Source of the DNA: Streptomyces flaveolus
Lineage (GTDB): Bacteria; Actinomycetota; Actinomycetes; Streptomycetales; Streptomycetaceae
DNA length: 30,824 nt
NCBI RefSeq assembly: GCF_000716535.1
Contig: NZ_JNWV01000062.1
Location: forward strand, 1-30,824
Reading direction: 5' to 3'
The notes under the pieces were generated by a model that ran no database searches, was not told where the DNA came from, and saw only the letters and a list, made by a program, of their open reading frames with translations. Positions 1 through 7,908 of this stretch are shown piece by piece. Within the stretch, counting starts at the first letter, position 1. The number at the start of each line of letters is the position of its first letter. The position numbers and the translations under genes were made by a program.

Positions 1-99
1 CACATGTTCAGGCGAAGGCCGCTTCCATGTACGGCGGATACCGGACCGAGTGATCAAGTTCGACGCACCATTCGACGTCGGCCGTTAAAGATCAAGCTA

Positions 100-127
100 A
101 AGGGTGTTGCAAAAGGCTTGGTGGCGG
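100..127 (+). repeat. Left terminal inverted repeat of the IS5-family element
   Basis: This 28-bp sequence begins AAGGGTGTTGCAAAAGG and is the exact reverse complement of 941-968. It is preceded by TA at 98-99, the presumed target duplication. Confidence 0.92.
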
Positions 128-156
128 CGTGTCTGGGTGATGGCTGACCTGCTGTT

Positions 157-927
157 TCACCCTGTCTTGGCGAGGTTGTGCATGGTGGCGACGGCCTGGA
201 CGGCGTGGTGGAGGCCGTCGCCTCTTTGGCGGCAGTCGCGGAGGATCTTCCAGTTCTTCATCCGGGCGAAGGTGTGCTCGACGCGGGCACGGACGCGCCG
301 GTGTTCGGCGTTGTCTTCCTCCTGGTCGCGCAGGAGGGGGCGCCCTGCTCGTCTGCGGTGCGGGACGATCAGGCCGGTGCCCAGGTAGGCGCCGTCTGCG
401 ATCACCGTGGTGCCTGCCGCTACGGCCGGCAGGTCCGACTCGCGCCAGACATGCGCGTCTGCCTTGTTGCCGGGTGCCGGCCGGGCGGATGCCACTACCA
501 GGCGGGTGTCGGCATCGATGATGACCTGCACATTCGCCGAAAGCCGGTAGTTGCGTGAGGAGGCTGCGACCTTACGGTCACGGACCGGGATCAGGGTGCC
601 GTCCACGATCCATAACCGTTCCACGCCCGGCACCGGCCTGGGCGCCGGCTCCAGCGCAAGCAACGGCCGCAGACGCTGGATGATCCGGCAGACGGTGGCC
701 GGTGAGCAGCCGAAGAGCGGTGCGAGCTGCCGCATGGTGAGGTTCGTGCGGTAATACACGGCCACCAGCAGCACCCGCGCGGCCAGCGGAAGACACCACG
801 GCCGACCACCACCTGGGCCGTTGCCGCCCCGCTCCCGCACCACCCGAAGCAGCTTCTCGAACCGCCCCATCCGCAACCCGGTGAACTTCTCCACCCACAC
901 CGGCTCAGCCCTCAACACCCCACCCAT
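157..927 (-). CDS. IS5-family DDE transposase
   Basis: This 256-aa protein should catalyse cut-and-paste or copy-out movement of the surrounding element. A helix-turn-helix-like region lies near residues 62-90 (motif MRQLAPLFGCSPATVCRII). A DDE RNase-H-fold core follows: D109 in WIVDGTLIPV, D178 in VIADGAYLG and E217 in RVEHTFARMK. The spacing and the E-x4-R-x-K-like tail are typical of the family, and the length is usual for single-ORF IS5 transposases. The ATG at 927 has no strong ribosome binding site, which is common for transposases. No frameshift is visible, so the element may still be active. Confidence 0.9.
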   Translation of the reverse strand: MGGVLRAEPVWVEKFTGLRMGRFEKLLRVVRERGGNGPGGGRPWCLPLAARVLLVAVYYRTNLTMRQLAPLFGCSPATVCRIIQRLRPLLALEPAPRPVPGVERLWIVDGTLIPVRDRKVAASSRNYRLSANVQVIIDADTRLVVASARPAPGNKADAHVWRESDLPAVAAGTTVIADGAYLGTGLIVPHRRRAGRPLLRDQEEDNAEHRRVRARVEHTFARMKNWKILRDCRQRGDGLHHAVQAVATMHNLAKTG

Positions 928-940
928 ACAGGGGAAATGC

Positions 941-968
941 CCGCCACCAAGCCTTTTGCAACACCCTT
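941..968 (-). repeat. Right terminal inverted repeat of the IS5-family element
   Basis: This is the exact reverse complement of 100-127. It is followed by TA at 969-970. Base 968 provides the third base of the TAA stop codon of the dehydrogenase gene. Confidence 0.92.
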
Positions 969-1963
969 TAGCTGGCCGCCTTGACGGGGGTGGGCATCAG
1001 AGAGTCCCACAGAGCGGTGGCCTGGCCCCGGTCGCGGGCGGCCAGCTCTTCCAGACACCAGTCCTGGCCGAGGAGCTGCTTCACGCGCGGGATGGCCTCG
1101 CCGTCGGGGCCGCTGTAGTAGTGGACCTTCTTGGTGTCGCCGTCAGTGACCATGCGGAACATCATCTCGGCGGTGAGGGCCGGGTCGGAGCGGACGAGGT
1201 TCAGCGACGCGAAGGTGTTCCAGGAGGCGACGTATTCCTCCGGAACGTTCTCGGCGCGGTCGACCTTGCTGAAGAACTTGGTCTCGTGGCTGCCGGGGTG
1301 CAGGGCCTTGACCTGGACGCCGAACTCGGCCAGTTCCGCGTGCAGGCCCTCGCTGAGCGAGGCGACCGCGGCCTTCGATGCCTGGTACACCGAGGTGTAC
1401 GGGAAACCCGCGTCGGCGCTGATGGAGCTGACGTTGACGATGACGCCCGAGCGCTGCTTGCGGAAGATCGGAATGACCGTCTTGTTCAGTGCGATCAGCC
1501 CGAAGACGTTGGTCTGGAACTGGCGGTGGGCCTGGTCCATCGTGATGGCCTCCAGCGGGCCGCCCTGGAAGTATCCGGCGTTGTTGATGAGCGCGTCCAG
1601 GCGACCGAACTGGGACAGCGCGAGGTCACCGAAGGCGAGAGCGGCGTCCTCGTGGTCGACGTTCGGCAGGAGCGTCCTGACGTTGTCGAGGCCGGCGTGC
1701 GCGTCCAGGTCGGCTTCCTTGCGGACGGTGGCCACCACGTTCCACCCGGCCTCGGCGAAGCGGCGCACACTCAGGTACCCGAACCCGCTCGCAGTGCCGG
1801 TGATGACGATGGTCTTCGCAGGCGTGGGAAAGTTCTTTCGATGAGGTGAGTGCGTTTCCCCTGCAACTTGGTGAAACAGTAGTTCGCTAAGTCTGTGGGC
1901 GGTGTGCGCCGCTTGGACCGGCTGGTAGGCGCCGGGGAGCCGGCAGATGTGGGCGTGCGTCAT
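968..1963 (-). CDS. Short-chain dehydrogenase/reductase (SDR)
   Basis: This is a classical SDR that should reduce or oxidise a carbonyl/hydroxyl substrate with NAD(P)(H). The substrate cannot be read from sequence. The nucleotide motif TGTASGFG opens the Rossmann fold. Next come INNAG, the catalytic serine in VNVSSIS, and the YQASK (Y-x3-K) active-site motif. The start is uncertain. The Rossmann core begins at KTIVITG, but no ATG, GTG or TTG lies close upstream, so I used the ATG at 1963 (331 aa), which leaves about 45 atypical N-terminal residues. Another ATG at 1996 would add 11 more. Either the true start is non-canonical or the 5' end has been altered. The stop codon TAA straddles the IS insertion point and was TAG before insertion, so the protein is unchanged. 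Confidence 0.85.
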   Translation of the reverse strand: MTHAHICRLPGAYQPVQAAHTAHRLSELLFHQVAGETHSPHRKNFPTPAKTIVITGTASGFGYLSVRRFAEAGWNVVATVRKEADLDAHAGLDNVRTLLPNVDHEDAALAFGDLALSQFGRLDALINNAGYFQGGPLEAITMDQAHRQFQTNVFGLIALNKTVIPIFRKQRSGVIVNVSSISADAGFPYTSVYQASKAAVASLSEGLHAELAEFGVQVKALHPGSHETKFFSKVDRAENVPEEYVASWNTFASLNLVRSDPALTAEMMFRMVTDGDTKKVHYYSGPDGEAIPRVKQLLGQDWCLEELAARDRGQATALWDSLMPTPVKAAS

Positions 1964-2237
1964 GCTTCGCGCCGTCTTCACCGGCCCCCTCGTCACCGCC
2001 GGCCTGTCCCTGCGGCGCCTCGAAGTTCCCAGGACGGGCCGGCCCGCGCATCACGCCGCACTCCCACAAGGCGGCAAGCCCTCGTCACGCTCACGCCTGA
2101 GCCCATCCCTACCGCCGGCCCGCCGACTCGTCCCGGGCCCGCGCCTGGCGCCTCAGCGGTAGTCGGGGATGACTGCACGTCTGCGGAGACGGTGACCGGG
2201 CATACGGGCTTCACCCCCTTCGAGAGGAGTTCGTCTC

Positions 2238-2405
2238 ATGCTCGGCATAGTCGCGGCAGTGCTGTTCTTCGTGTCCTTCCTGATCAACGCGGCGGATCTC
2301 AGCACCAACGATGTGTTCACTTCGACGAACGTGATGCTGCTGGGGCTGACCGCTCTGGCTCTGCACGTGGCCGGTATCGGTTCCGGCTGGGCCCGCAGAC
2401 GCTGA
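2238..2405 (+). CDS. Small two-helix membrane protein, 55 aa
   Basis: The ATG at 2238 follows a good ribosome binding site (GAGAGGAG, 2222-2229) with a spacing of 8. The product starts MLGIVAAVLFFVSFLINAA, a first hydrophobic helix. A polar loop with NDVFTSTN follows, then a second helix around VMLLGLTALALHVAG, and a short basic tail (GSGWARRR). The predicted topology is two membrane helices with the basic tail inside. Its function is unknown. From memory, similar two-helix proteins occur as hypothetical proteins in many streptomycetes. A strong palindrome follows 13 bp after the stop, so it is probably transcribed alone. Confidence 0.72.
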   Translation: MLGIVAAVLFFVSFLINAADLSTNDVFTSTNVMLLGLTALALHVAGIGSGWARRR

Positions 2406-2418
2406 CCTCCATCGACCC

Positions 2419-2448
2419 GGGGCCTGGTGACAGCTGTCACCAGGCCCC
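2419..2448 (+). terminator. Perfect 30-nt palindrome, likely terminator
   Basis: The two 15-nt arms are exact reverse complements without a loop (GGGGCCTGGTGACAG and its complement). The sequence can form a very stable hairpin just after the 55-aa membrane protein gene. There is no long T-run, as is common for actinobacterial terminators. A protein-binding role cannot be excluded because the symmetry is perfect through the centre. Confidence 0.6.
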
Positions 2449-2911
2449 GTCCTTCTCACTGTCAGGCCGGCTCACTCAGCGCGCCCAGCCGCAGGCCCAG
2501 GCCCCCACTTGACACTCACAGACCTGATCTATGACGCCGCGACAGACGTCCCGGCCCTCGGCCTTCTCCAGCCCGGCCCCGACCGGCACCGTCTGTGCTG
2601 GTGTGCGCGGAGCCTGTCTCCGGGGAACGGTGGTGCGGGGAGCGCGGCCCCTCCCTCACCGAGCGTCGATGGACGGCCGCCGCGGGCGGGCGCGGGTACG
2701 GTCGCGCGTTGCCGGACGTCGTGCCCGGCGTGGGCAGGGATGGGCAGGGGTGGGCAGGGGTGGCGCTGGTCCACCGCCCGCACACGTGCGTCACGCCCGC
2801 GCCGGGCGGTGGCGGGGCAGCCTCCGAGCGGTGTCGTCCGGTACGCGGTCGGGTAGTTCTCAGCCGTGGCCGTACACGGCGTCCGCGTGCCGGGGGAGGC
2901 GGAGGAGACGT
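2449..2911. other. 463-bp leader upstream of the STAND gene, no gene seen
   Basis: An open frame continues upstream from the STAND gene through this stretch, but its product is arginine-rich and looks like uninterrupted GC-rich DNA rather than protein. The well-placed GGAGGAG at 2901-2907 argues that translation starts at 2912. The stretch contains three decamer repeats at 2731-2760 and presumably the STAND promoter, which I cannot place. Confidence 0.5.
2731..2760 (+). repeat. Three tandem 10-bp repeats
   Basis: TGGGCAGGGA is followed by two copies of TGGGCAGGGG. The repeats lie about 150 bp upstream of the STAND gene start, in its leader or promoter region. The role is unknown. They could be a regulator binding array or simple slippage. 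Confidence 0.7.
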
Positions 2912-5464
2912 ATGGGCGACTTCGACCGGATCTTCGATCCGCATTTCGCGGCCGTCGATCTGTTCACCGACCGCGGCGCGGAGAACAGGGTGTTCACGCA
3001 GGCGCTGGCACGTCACGCGGCGCGCGTGCGGAACGGCACGGCCGTGCTGGGCAGGGCCGCCCGGCGGAACGTCGTGGTGTTCTACGGGATCGGCGGCATC
3101 GGCAAGACGGAGCTGTCGAAGCGACTGGAGCGGTGGGTCCTCGGGGAGTTACCGGATCCAGGGGACTGGGGCCGACCGCCGTCGTACGAACCGGCGGTCA
3201 GGACGGTCAGGGTCGACTTCCACGGCAGTGCCGCCGTCAACGCGGTCGACATCGTGTTGCGGCTGCGTGCCGCGGTGGCGGACTCCGGGAACAGGTTCCC
3301 GGCGTTCGACCTGGGGCTCGCCGCCTGGTGGTCGTTCGCGTCGCCGGGCGTCCCGCTCCCCGATCTGCGCAGCGGGCGCGGGTCGGACGTGCGCGCCCAG
3401 ATCACGGACACCCTGAACGACATCCTGAGCGATGCCGGCGCCCGGCTGGGCGTGGGACCGCTGACCGTACGCACGGGCATGCGGCTCGTCGACGCGATCC
3501 GCTCACGGCGGCTGCGGGACCGGACGTTGCGCGACTGCGCGCCCCTGGGGGCGGTGATCGACCAGGCGCGGCTGAACCCGACGCCGTACGTCGCCGCCAC
3601 TCTCGCGGGCTTGCTCTCCTGGGACATCGAGCGGCTGCCGGTCGCGGAACGGCCCTTGGTCGTGGCCTTCGCCGACGCCGTCGAGTACGTCCAGAGCGAG
3701 GAGCAGGCCCAGGAGCGCTTGCTGAACCGGATCGTGCATCTGAGCCCCGGCATCCTGTGGGTGGTCACCTCCCGCTCCACCCTGACCTGGGCGTCGGCCG
3801 CCAACGGCCTGCTGCCGGCATCGGGTCCGCAAATCTGGCCCGGGCTGAGGCTCGACGCGCCGGACGGGCAGCAGCACCTCATCGGGGACCTGTCGGACAC
3901 GGACGTCGACCGCTATCTGAGGGCAGCCTCCGGCACGGCCGGCAACCCGGTCCTCGGCCCGGAGGTGATCGACCGGGTCCGGCGTGGTGCGCACGGCCTG
4001 CCGCTCTACCTCGACCTGTCGTTGTCCATCGCCCGGCAGGCGGGCACGGCCTCGCCGGACGAGACGATGTTCGGAAGGCCGCTGCCGGAACTCGTGATCC
4101 GGCTCTTCGCCGACCTGCCCGACCAGGAGCGTGACGTGGCACGCGCCGCAGCCCTCGTACCCCGTTTCGACCCGGGCCTGGTGGCCCGCGCCAGCGGCGC
4201 GCTCGACGGCAGCGCACGGAAGTTCTGCGCTCGCTCCCTGGTCACCCGCGACACCCACCCGGTGTTCCCCTACCGGCTGCACGATGCCGTACGCGCGGCG
4301 ATCGCCGACGAGTCCCTGTCCTCCGGCGGGGCGTGGTCCGCGGCCGACCGGGCCACGTGTGCCGCGGCGCTCCTGGAGGTGCTCCGGGAGCGGAACGCCG
4401 AAGAATCGACCGATCCCGAGCGGCGCGCCTACCTGCTCGAGCTGAGCGTGGGACTGTGCACAGCCCATACCCTGCGGGCCCCCTGGCTGCTCGAGGCGAT
4501 CACCGACCTGCCCGGCATGGGCGGGCTCGCCGACCGGCTCCCCGCACCGTCCGACACCACCTGGATCGGTATGCTGTGCGGCTTCCTCGAGGCCTGGCAC
4601 GACCGGAGCCTGCGGCAACGCATCGCCTACCTGGACGACTTCACCAATCGCCCACTGCCGGACGACATCCGCCGTATGGCGCTGCGGTGGCTCGCGTTCG
4701 GGCACCGCCTCGCCGGGGAACCGGAGACCGCCCTGCGTATCCTCCGGACGCTGCTGTCCGAGACGCCGGACTCGGAAACGCTGCGCTACCAAGTCGCCCG
4801 GACACTGCGCTCGCTCAGCCGCTACGACGACTTGGCGCGCCATCTCGAACAGCATCCGGTGAACGACCCGACCGCCCTGGCACGGCTCCGCAGTGATCTG
4901 GCGTACGACCGTGGTGAGATCGCCGCGTCGCTGGCCGGACCGAGGGAGCGCGCGGCCCGACTGCGCGCGGAGGGCAGGCACAGCGCCGCCCTGGAGAACG
5001 AGGTGACGCTGCTGTGGCGGGCCACCCTGCTGCGACGCACGGCACCAGGGGACATCGACGCACCGATGAGGGAGGCGGAACGGTATGCCTCCTGGTTCGA
5101 CCTGCGGACCGCCCTGGCGTGCAAGGCCCTGCTCGTCGCGGGTGACGCCACCGCGTTCCCCCGCGTCGCCGCGGAGGCCACTGCCGTGGTCGAGGCCTCG
5201 GCCGGGTCGCCTGGATGGCGTGAGTGGACAGCGGCTCTCGTACACGGCCTCCGACTGGGCGACCGGAGGCTGATCGAGGCGACGTACACCGCGTGGGCGT
5301 CCATGCGGCGCCACCGCACCCCGGCCTACATCGTCGTCGACCGTCTCTGTGTCTACGCCGGCTATCCGTCCTGTCGCGCGCTGCCGCAGACCGCGGACGG
5401 CGGGGGGCGGGATGCCTCCGAGGGATGGCACGCGGTCATCCGGGACCTGGTGGGAGAGGCGTGA
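2912..5464 (+). CDS. STAND-family NTPase with C-terminal helical repeats; carries a TTA codon
   Basis: This 850-aa protein starts at an ATG preceded by GGAGGAG (2901-2907). Residues 1-55 form a short lead-in (VDLFTDRGAENRVF). The P-loop GIGGIGKTE is at residues 59-67, a degenerate Walker B at about 249-258 (PLVVAFADAV), and a sensor-like TSRS at 286-289. A winged-helix-like segment ends in YRLHDAVRAAI. The last 350 residues are rich in short helices that look like TPR or ARM-type superhelical repeats. STAND proteins switch between ADP and ATP states on sensing a ligand. Known members include regulators, fungal and plant immune receptors, and bacterial anti-phage Avs proteins. No recognised nuclease, TIR or protease domain is visible, so the effector output is unknown. 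A TTA codon at 3149-3151 (residue 80) suggests dependence on the bldA tRNA, hence late developmental expression. The gene stands alone. Confidence 0.82.
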   Translation: MGDFDRIFDPHFAAVDLFTDRGAENRVFTQALARHAARVRNGTAVLGRAARRNVVVFYGIGGIGKTELSKRLERWVLGELPDPGDWGRPPSYEPAVRTVRVDFHGSAAVNAVDIVLRLRAAVADSGNRFPAFDLGLAAWWSFASPGVPLPDLRSGRGSDVRAQITDTLNDILSDAGARLGVGPLTVRTGMRLVDAIRSRRLRDRTLRDCAPLGAVIDQARLNPTPYVAATLAGLLSWDIERLPVAERPLVVAFADAVEYVQSEEQAQERLLNRIVHLSPGILWVVTSRSTLTWASAANGLLPASGPQIWPGLRLDAPDGQQHLIGDLSDTDVDRYLRAASGTAGNPVLGPEVIDRVRRGAHGLPLYLDLSLSIARQAGTASPDETMFGRPLPELVIRLFADLPDQERDVARAAALVPRFDPGLVARASGALDGSARKFCARSLVTRDTHPVFPYRLHDAVRAAIADESLSSGGAWSAADRATCAAALLEVLRERNAEESTDPERRAYLLELSVGLCTAHTLRAPWLLEAITDLPGMGGLADRLPAPSDTTWIGMLCGFLEAWHDRSLRQRIAYLDDFTNRPLPDDIRRMALRWLAFGHRLAGEPETALRILRTLLSETPDSETLRYQVARTLRSLSRYDDLARHLEQHPVNDPTALARLRSDLAYDRGEIAASLAGPRERAARLRAEGRHSAALENEVTLLWRATLLRRTAPGDIDAPMREAERYASWFDLRTALACKALLVAGDATAFPRVAAEATAVVEASAGSPGWREWTAALVHGLRLGDRRLIEATYTAWASMRRHRTPAYIVVDRLCVYAGYPSCRALPQTADGGGRDASEGWHAVIRDLVGEA

Positions 5465-5536
5465 CGCGGACGGCACGCGCACGCTGTGGCAGACCGGACC
5501 GCACGGCGCCGGGGATGGGGCTGGCCGTCCCAGCGT

Positions 5537-6400
5537 TCACCGAGGGCGGAAACAAGCCCTGACACCGGTCTCGTACACCCGTTGCGCGGCCGCGTGGCAT
5601 ACGGCGTCCTGTCTGCTGAACCGCTCCAGACACACACCGCTGTTGACCTCGATCACAGCGAGTTCTCCGTCGACCTCCACGATGTCGACGGAGCCGAAGG
5701 CCAACCCCAGGCAGGCCATCGCCCGCCGCGCCAATCCGCCGAGCGGGCCGCACACCTCGGGATGGTCCAGCACGACAGCGGACGCGCCGAGTTTGAGGTT
5801 GTGCCGCCACTCGACGCCGTCGTCCCAGTCGGTATGGCCGGCTTCAAGCCGCGGCCCCGCGCAGCGTTTCTCGAAAACGAGTTCGGTCCGCCCGTTGAGC
5901 ACGACCACCCGGTACTCATGGCGGATGGGCATCCACGGAGAGACCGTCAGCGCCGAGTAACGTGTGGTCAGAGCACTCAAAGCGGCCAGGAGACGGTCCG
6001 GTGACTCCGCTCGGCACACATCACGGCCGCCGCTCGAACTCAGCGGCTTGAGGACGACGGGCACCGGCAGCCGGGCCGCCATGTCCGACACGGACTCGTG
6101 TGGCCGCCACCGCAACAGACGATGCGGGACGTGAGGCACGCCGTCGTCCGACAGCAGGACCGAGGTGGCCACCTTGTCGGTGGCCAGGAGCGCCGAAGCG
6201 GCGTCGTTGAGCGGGAAGTTGTAGCCGACGACATGGCACCTGCGCCCGTGTGCCCGCAACTCCGCGACCCAGTGCTCCGAGTGCCAGCGCAGGTCCACAC
6301 CGCTGCGGGCCGCGGCCCGCTCCATGTGTGTCACGAAGTGCCGGCGGAACGGTGCCGGGCCACCGTCCGCACGTGTCTCCCACTGTCCCGTCGAATTCAA
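5537..6400 (-). CDS. ATP-grasp domain ligase (RimK/cyanophycin-synthetase-like)
   Basis: This 287-aa protein begins at TTG with GAGG about 7 nt upstream. The N-terminal ~60 residues form a short pre-grasp region. SALLATDKVATSVLLSDDGV matches the start of an ATP-grasp subdomain, VPVVLKPLSSSGGRDV the lysine and flexible loop that close over ATP, and VDGELAVIEVNSGVC the late acidic/Asn pair that binds Mg2+. Such enzymes join a carboxylate to an amine via an acyl phosphate. The substrate is unknown: amino acid, peptide tail or small molecule. It is convergent with the STAND gene (72 bp between stops), so they are not one operon. A 50-codon frame lies just upstream on the same strand. It does not match the usual TgmB graspetide maturase start. 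Confidence 0.8.
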   Translation of the reverse strand: MNSTGQWETRADGGPAPFRRHFVTHMERAAARSGVDLRWHSEHWVAELRAHGRRCHVVGYNFPLNDAASALLATDKVATSVLLSDDGVPHVPHRLLRWRPHESVSDMAARLPVPVVLKPLSSSGGRDVCRAESPDRLLAALSALTTRYSALTVSPWMPIRHEYRVVVLNGRTELVFEKRCAGPRLEAGHTDWDDGVEWRHNLKLGASAVVLDHPEVCGPLGGLARRAMACLGLAFGSVDIVEVDGELAVIEVNSGVCLERFSRQDAVCHAAAQRVYETGVRACFRPR

Positions 6401-6432
6401 CTCGCCGCCTCACCACCGTAGTTCCGCGCGGA

Positions 6433-6585
6433 TCACCCGCTGACGCACCTGCCTCCTCGGCCGACGGTCGGCCGGTGAGGTCCGGCTTCCGGAGTACTGC
6501 CCGGCTGCCGACACCGCCGGCTGCCAGCCTCACGGTTCGTGCGGCCGAGAGCCAGCTCGGACGCGGGGATCGGGCGCATCTCCAT
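6433..6585 (-). CDS. Doubtful 50-aa small ORF upstream of the ATP-grasp gene
   Basis: This frame starts at ATG 6585 (MEMRPIPASELALGRTN) and ends 32 bp before the ATP-grasp start, on the same strand. It has two cysteines, many arginines and a glycine-rich C-terminus (GRGGRCVSG). The ribosome binding site is weak (GGTGA). Its only support is position, because ATP-grasp enzymes sometimes modify a peptide encoded beside them. It lacks the acidic/Thr-rich core expected of graspetide precursors, so it may be chance. The rest of 6401-6773 holds nothing else I recognise. Confidence 0.18.
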   Translation of the reverse strand: MEMRPIPASELALGRTNREAGSRRCRQPGSTPEAGPHRPTVGRGGRCVSG

Positions 6586-6773
6586 ACGATCACCGCGAAT
6601 GGCGGGCTCCGTTCCGGCCAGGCCGACAGCGGCGCCTCAAGGACGCCCACGGCCACGGCGACGGCCGAGATCGCAGCCACCAGGACGACAACAACGATCA
6701 GTGCTCAGCGAACGGCACCAGCACGCCGTTCAAGCGCGTGGGGCGCGGAGCGTCGTCGTCCATCGGGGCTTTG

Positions 6774-6830
6774 CTGATCGTTTCGGAATGAGGTGCGCAG
6801 GCTCGTCGTTCGTAGCGGGTGCGGAGCCGT
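6774..6830 (-). mobile_element. Relic of an IS5-type element end, internally deleted
   Basis: Positions 6774-6794 (CTGATCGTTTCGGAATGAGG) match the reverse complement of the right terminus of the element at 7909-8718 with one mismatch. Positions 6800-6830 are a 31-nt exact reverse complement of 8607-8637, inside that transposase gene. About 60 bp between the two blocks is missing compared with the other copy. The relic therefore lies in the opposite orientation to the 7909-8718 copy and on the other side of the GNAT gene. Confidence 0.8.
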
Positions 6831-6913
6831 GGGCGATGCTGTGTCGGGTCCCCGAGATAGGCAACGACAAATATCGGTTGTGAACAGCTGCACGGTCCTG
6901 CGACGGTGCCCGT

Positions 6914-7843
6914 GTGCATTGCAGAGCCGTCAACGAGTCCGACATCGAGGCGATCTTCGATCTCTTCGGCTGCGCCGAGCACGCCGCAATCGGGCGCCGG
7001 GAGACGACGCGAGCAGACGTGCGTGAGCTGCTCGCGAGCCCCGGCCTGGATATGGCGTCGCGGACGATGGTCGTGGAGTCGAAGGAGGGTCGGCTCAGTG
7101 GCTTCGTCGCCCTGCATCCGGCACCGCAGGGTGGCCAACTCCGGGCCCATCTGATCCTTGCACCCGCAGACGGCGCTGCGGACACGGCTCGAGCACTGCT
7201 TCACCTGCTCGACGAGTGGGCGCTACGGGACGCGCCACACCCCAACACCCCCGTGACCATGTTTCAGCTGCCCAACTGCCCGGCCCATGACCTCATGGCC
7301 GCCGAGGGCTGGAGCATCGTGCACAGCTACGCGCGCCTCAGAGCCGACCTGGACACCACCGAGTTCCCTGAACCGGCTCAGCCGCCCCTCGGTGTTCGAC
7401 TGCGCGTCGCTGCCGATGACCAGGACCGGCGCGCCGTCCACTCTGTATTGGAGGACGCGCTGGCCGGGCACTGGAACCACCGGCGGCGTACCTTCGCCGA
7501 GTTTGACCGTGACCAGCGACAGCGCGGCAGCTACGACGCGGCCCTGTGGTGGCTGGCCGAGGTCGATGGGGTCTGTGCGGGTGCTGTCATCGCTCGCGAC
7601 CCGTCGGAGCGCGCATGGATCGCCTGGCTCGGAGTTCTCGATGCCTACCGCGGCCGCGGCATCGGCACGCAGTTGTTGCGCACCGTCTTCCGGCTCCTCC
7701 GGGACCGTGGCCATCACAGCGTGGGCGTCGACGTCGACACCCACAACTCCGCCGGCGCTCTCAGCGTCTACCGGGCCGCCGGGATGAGCGAGCGGGGCAC
7801 CGCTGACCAGTGGCGCAAGATCTACGCCCACCAGCCTTTCTGA
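6914..7843 (+). CDS. Two-domain GNAT N-acetyltransferase
   Basis: This 309-aa protein starts at GTG 6914, the only start in frame after an upstream stop, with no clear ribosome binding site. The N-terminal half (to about residue 145) is a degenerate GNAT fold with a conserved-looking start (CRAVNESDIEAIFDLF). The C-terminal half (about 165-305) carries the acetyl-CoA motif A, WLGVLDAYRGRGIGTQLL, with the R-G-R-G-I-G loop, followed by VDVDTHNSAGALSVYRAAGM, typical of motif B. It should transfer an acyl group from CoA to an amine; the substrate is unknown. Tandem GNAT folds also occur in mycothiol synthase, but this is not an obvious MshD. Inverted relics of one IS flank it, so it may have arrived as transposon cargo. 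Confidence 0.82.
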   Translation: MHCRAVNESDIEAIFDLFGCAEHAAIGRRETTRADVRELLASPGLDMASRTMVVESKEGRLSGFVALHPAPQGGQLRAHLILAPADGAADTARALLHLLDEWALRDAPHPNTPVTMFQLPNCPAHDLMAAEGWSIVHSYARLRADLDTTEFPEPAQPPLGVRLRVAADDQDRRAVHSVLEDALAGHWNHRRRTFAEFDRDQRQRGSYDAALWWLAEVDGVCAGAVIARDPSERAWIAWLGVLDAYRGRGIGTQLLRTVFRLLRDRGHHSVGVDVDTHNSAGALSVYRAAGMSERGTADQWRKIYAHQPF

Positions 7844-7908
7844 CCAATTCAGTTGCGCCTCGGATCTCGCGCTCGGCGATCTTGGTCGGCAGGGTGTCCG
7901 CGTGCGTG

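Larger units (their letters stand above)
100..968 (-). mobile_element. Intact IS5-family insertion sequence, 869 bp
   Basis: The element is bounded by 28-bp perfect inverted repeats (100-127 and 941-968) and flanked by a TA dinucleotide on each side (98-99 and 969-970). A TA duplication fits part of the IS5 family. It holds one full transposase gene on the minus strand. Removing the element and one TA restores the octamer AGCTAGCT, a palindromic target centred on TA. The right end lies inside the stop codon of the neighbouring dehydrogenase. Perfect ends and an open transposase frame suggest recent insertion. The 97 bp to its left hold no gene I can recognise. Confidence 0.9.

Noticed and set aside
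2531..2911. Upstream extension of the STAND frame by 127 codons
   Set aside because: The product is arginine-rich and low in typical protein character, while a strong GGAGGAG precedes ATG 2912.
3503..5482. Long minus-strand frame opposite the STAND gene
   Set aside because: It is the shadow of a GC-rich gene; the composition is repetitive Gly/Arg/Val/Gln with no motifs.
6433..6585. Firm call of a graspetide-type RiPP system with the ATP-grasp gene
   Set aside because: The peptide lacks the expected core pattern, its start signal is weak, and no transporter or TgmB-like N-terminus is present.
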